Assembly (NCBI GenBank): GCA_003224075.1
Contig: QHYF01000082.1
Coordinates: forward strand, 1 to 13,905
Direction: 5' to 3'
DNA from: Acidobacteriota bacterium
Lineage (GTDB): Bacteria; Acidobacteriota; Terriglobia; Acidiferrales; UBA7541
DNA length: 13,905 bases
Positions 12,230-13,905 of the stretch are shown piece after piece. Position 1 is the stretch's first letter; each line of letters opens with the position of its first letter. A program made the position numbers and the translations under genes. The notes under the pieces are model-generated. The model was not told where the DNA came from and did not search any database. It saw only the letters and a list, made by a program, of their open reading frames with translations.

Positions 12230-13132
12230 TTGAGTATTTCAATCGAAGCAGTGTCCCGGAGCGCCGGTTTTCGAAAGCTTGAAATCAATTCAGGATTCGA
12301 AGGCGGGCGCCGCGCTTCGAATTCTCGTTCCTTTTTTCTCGTCCTTTTATTTATCGTCTGCGTTTATTCCGTCTGCGGTTGCGCGTCTCGCAGACCTGTC
12401 GCGGGCCGCCAGCCGCCTCCAACCCAGCCTTCCGCGACGCCACCGGAAACCGCCGAGGCCGCCAAACGCTCCACCGACACCTCTCCCACTGCGGCTCCAT
12501 CTTCTCCGTCCGCACCGGCGTCTAAACGGAGTAAGGCGGCTCCGACGCCGCCATTGATTAACTTCATCGAAGAAGGAAACGCTTCCTGGTACGGCGAGCC
12601 ATTCCACGGGCGGCGCGCTTCGAACGGCGAGATCTACGACATGTACAAACTCACGGCGGCGCACCGCACGCTTCCATTCGAAACCATGGTGCGCGTCACC
12701 AACCTGAGCAACGGCAAGTTCACCGTCGTTCGAATCACCGACCGCGGCCCGTTCATCGAGAATCGCATTATCGATCTTTCGCTGGCGGCGGCGCGCGAAA
12801 TCGATTCGGTGGGGCCGGGAGTCGTGCCGGTCCGCGTAGAAATCCTTTCAAGCGGAGTTGATCCCACGGCGGGCTTCTTCACGGTGCAAGTTGGCGCGTT
12901 CCGCGCGCGCGCGAATGCCGAGCGTCTCCGCGACCGGCTCAGCGCGTCCTACTCACCCATCTTCATCCAGCAATATGATTCGCCCGATGGCCTGTTTTAT
13001 CGCGTGCGCGTCGGCAAGATAACGGGTGAAGACGCGGCGCGGCAGTTCGGCGACCAACTGCGCGATCGCGAAGGCTTCACGCCTTTCGTGACTCGATTGG
13101 ATGAGGGCACGCCTGCAGGAGGGAACCGATGA
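12230..13132 (+). CDS. rlpA: RlpA-like septal-ring lipoprotein (DPBB + SPOR)
   Basis: The product is a cell-envelope protein of the RlpA family, some members of which are lytic transglycosylases acting on denuded peptidoglycan at division sites. A hydrophobic segment (FFLVLLFIVCVYSVCGC) ends in an atypical lipobox VCGC, with the candidate lipid-bearing Cys at residue 51 from this start. A Pro/Ser/Ala linker follows, then the double-psi beta-barrel: GNASWYGEPFHGRRASNGE, AAHRTLPFETMVRVTN, and VRITDRGPF with the conserved Asp-Arg-Gly-Pro. The C-terminal part (FFTVQVGAFRARANAERLRD ... YRVRVGKI) is a SPOR domain, which binds septal glycan. The start is uncertain: TTG 12230, GTG 12251 and ATG 12173 (inside the previous gene) are all in frame. 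The stop overlaps the HIT gene start by ATGA. Confidence 0.9.
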   Translation: MSISIEAVSRSAGFRKLEINSGFEGGRRASNSRSFFLVLLFIVCVYSVCGCASRRPVAGRQPPPTQPSATPPETAEAAKRSTDTSPTAAPSSPSAPASKRSKAAPTPPLINFIEEGNASWYGEPFHGRRASNGEIYDMYKLTAAHRTLPFETMVRVTNLSNGKFTVVRITDRGPFIENRIIDLSLAAAREIDSVGPGVVPVRVEILSSGVDPTAGFFTVQVGAFRARANAERLRDRLSASYSPIFIQQYDSPDGLFYRVRVGKITGEDAARQFGDQLRDREGFTPFVTRLDEGTPAGGNR

Positions 13133-13473
13133 GCGCCAACTGCCTGTTCTGCAAGATCGCCGCGAAGCAAATCCCCTCGAAAATCGTCTATGAGGATCCA
13201 GAGCTCTTCGCGTTTGAAGATATCAGCCCGCAGGCGCCCACGCACATTTTGATTTGCCCGCGTAAGCATTTCGAATCGCTGACCGATGCCGCGCCCGAAG
13301 ATCAGGCGCTCCTTGGCAAGCTGCAACTGGTCGCCGCGCAGCTGGCGCGCGAACGCAAGCTGCTGGAAGGCTACCGAACTGTGCTGAACAATGGCCCCGG
13401 CGCGGGCCAGTCGGTCTTTCACCTGCATCTACACTTGCTCGGTGGGCGGCAGTTCCGCTGGCCCCCGGGCTAG
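13129..13473 (+). CDS. HIT-family nucleotide hydrolase (HinT-like)
   Basis: The 114-aa cytoplasmic protein has the complete histidine triad HLHLHLL (H98, H100, H102) preceded by NNGPGAGQSVF, the signature of the Hint branch, which hydrolyses purine nucleoside phosphoramidates and related AMP conjugates. The N-terminal CLFCKIAAKQIPSKIVYED (5-23) and ILICPRKHFESL (40-51) are typical of bacterial HinT/YcfF. Length is normal for the family. The ATG overlaps the rlpA stop (ATGA, 13129-13132), implying translational coupling, although no functional relation between the two is known. Confidence 0.93.
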   Translation: MSANCLFCKIAAKQIPSKIVYEDPELFAFEDISPQAPTHILICPRKHFESLTDAAPEDQALLGKLQLVAAQLARERKLLEGYRTVLNNGPGAGQSVFHLHLHLLGGRQFRWPPG

Positions 13474-13544
13474 CAGGTGCGCAACTTCCGAATAGCCCGT
13501 CACACGACCAGAACCGCGCCGTCGTCAGGGCATGCGCTTCATCT

Positions 13545-13905
13545 TCATTTACCGTGGTCTTCCCCGAATACGACGACGCTATTATCTACAGGCAACTCGC
13601 GTATGCGAAGTTCCATAGGCCCATCACTCGCGGTCTTGCAGCGGTAGCGGTCGATGAGATAGGGCACGCCCTCGCCAGCCAGCAGCTTCGACGAAGTAGT
13701 GACTTCGAAATGCAGATGCGGCTCACGGGCATCGCCGGAACCGCCGATGCGCGCCACCAGTTGGCCGCGCCGCACGCGGTCCCCTGCCTTCACACGCAAA
13801 CTTCCCGGTTGCAGATGCATGTAATATGCGAACTGACCGCCACCCAGGTCGAGCGTGATTGTGTTTCCCGCAACCGTTTCCAACGTAATCGGCACAGCAG
13901 GGTGG
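13545..13905 (-). CDS. M23/LytM-family metallopeptidase, C-terminal part
   Basis: The frame runs from the right edge to TGA at 13547-13545, so the N-terminus is outside the window. The visible 119 or so residues contain YYMHLQPGSLRVKAGDRVRR, GQLVARIGGSGDAR and the catalytic HLHFEV motif, whose two His act with an upstream H-x3-D site to bind zinc in LytM endopeptidases that cut peptidoglycan cross-links. The upstream zinc-binding half is not in the window. After HLHFEV comes about 45 residues (GVPYLIDRYRCKT ... DNSVVVFGEDHGK). The frame continues upstream of a GTG at 13895 without a break, so that codon need not be the start. It is convergent with the HIT gene, 71 bp away. Confidence 0.9.
   Translation of the reverse strand, partial: HPAVPITLETVAGNTITLDLGGGQFAYYMHLQPGSLRVKAGDRVRRGQLVARIGGSGDAREPHLHFEVTTSSKLLAGEGVPYLIDRYRCKTASDGPMELRIRELPVDNSVVVFGEDHGK

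Overview
The window is high-GC bacterial chromosomal DNA whose style best fits an acidobacterium (Acidobacteriota, Terriglobia-like). The pointers are a secreted TPR protein with a carboxypeptidase-regulatory-like domain, a NatAB-type ABC pair, extended -10 elements of the form TGCTA(A/G)AAT set almost on start codons, and several small family-specific proteins. This placement is a judgement from style; no rRNA or marker phylogeny was available. No rRNA, tRNA, CRISPR array, complete insertion sequence or phage gene was found.

Left part (1-4553): a minus-strand pair encodes a membrane-fusion (HlyD/RND-type) adaptor and an exported TPR protein that runs off the left edge; the two overlap by 8 nt. 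They diverge from a plus-strand NatAB-like ABC exporter (ATPase 2592-3344, permease 3348-4553). The roughly 770 bp between them holds an inverted repeat, two extended -10 promoter candidates and two possible small ORFs, one encoding a CxxC peptide.

Middle part (4554-6903): a secreted CarboxypepD_reg + TPR protein with no ATG start, then about 890 bp without an obvious large gene. This stretch contains a fossil of the 3' end of a second natB gene (6101-6145), a strong intrinsic terminator (6249-6275), three copies of a 23-bp unit in +,-,+ orientation (6365-6456), and a doubtful minus-strand ORF containing an alternating run of four TCCGAC/GTCGGA units (6604-6637). This is the least explained part of the window.

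Central metabolism (6904-9198): a 3-oxoacid CoA-transferase whose A and B subunit genes are separated by an exported M28 zinc enzyme resembling glutaminyl cyclase. The A/M28 boundary is an ATGA overlap and the M28/B gap is 7 nt, so the three look co-transcribed.

Right part (9199-13905): a TfoX-N/YjbR-like small protein, a 102-aa protein with a possible Sm-like fold, a CDP-alcohol phosphatidyltransferase (PgsA type), a minus-strand zinc-ribbon rhomboid protease, a small helical protein with a 20-residue duplication, an RlpA-like lipoprotein overlapping a HIT hydrolase by ATGA, and the C-terminal part of an M23/LytM peptidase. Phospholipid synthesis, membrane proteolysis and peptidoglycan-related genes together give this end an envelope theme, but only rlpA-HIT and the scoA-M28-scoB cluster show operon-like coupling.
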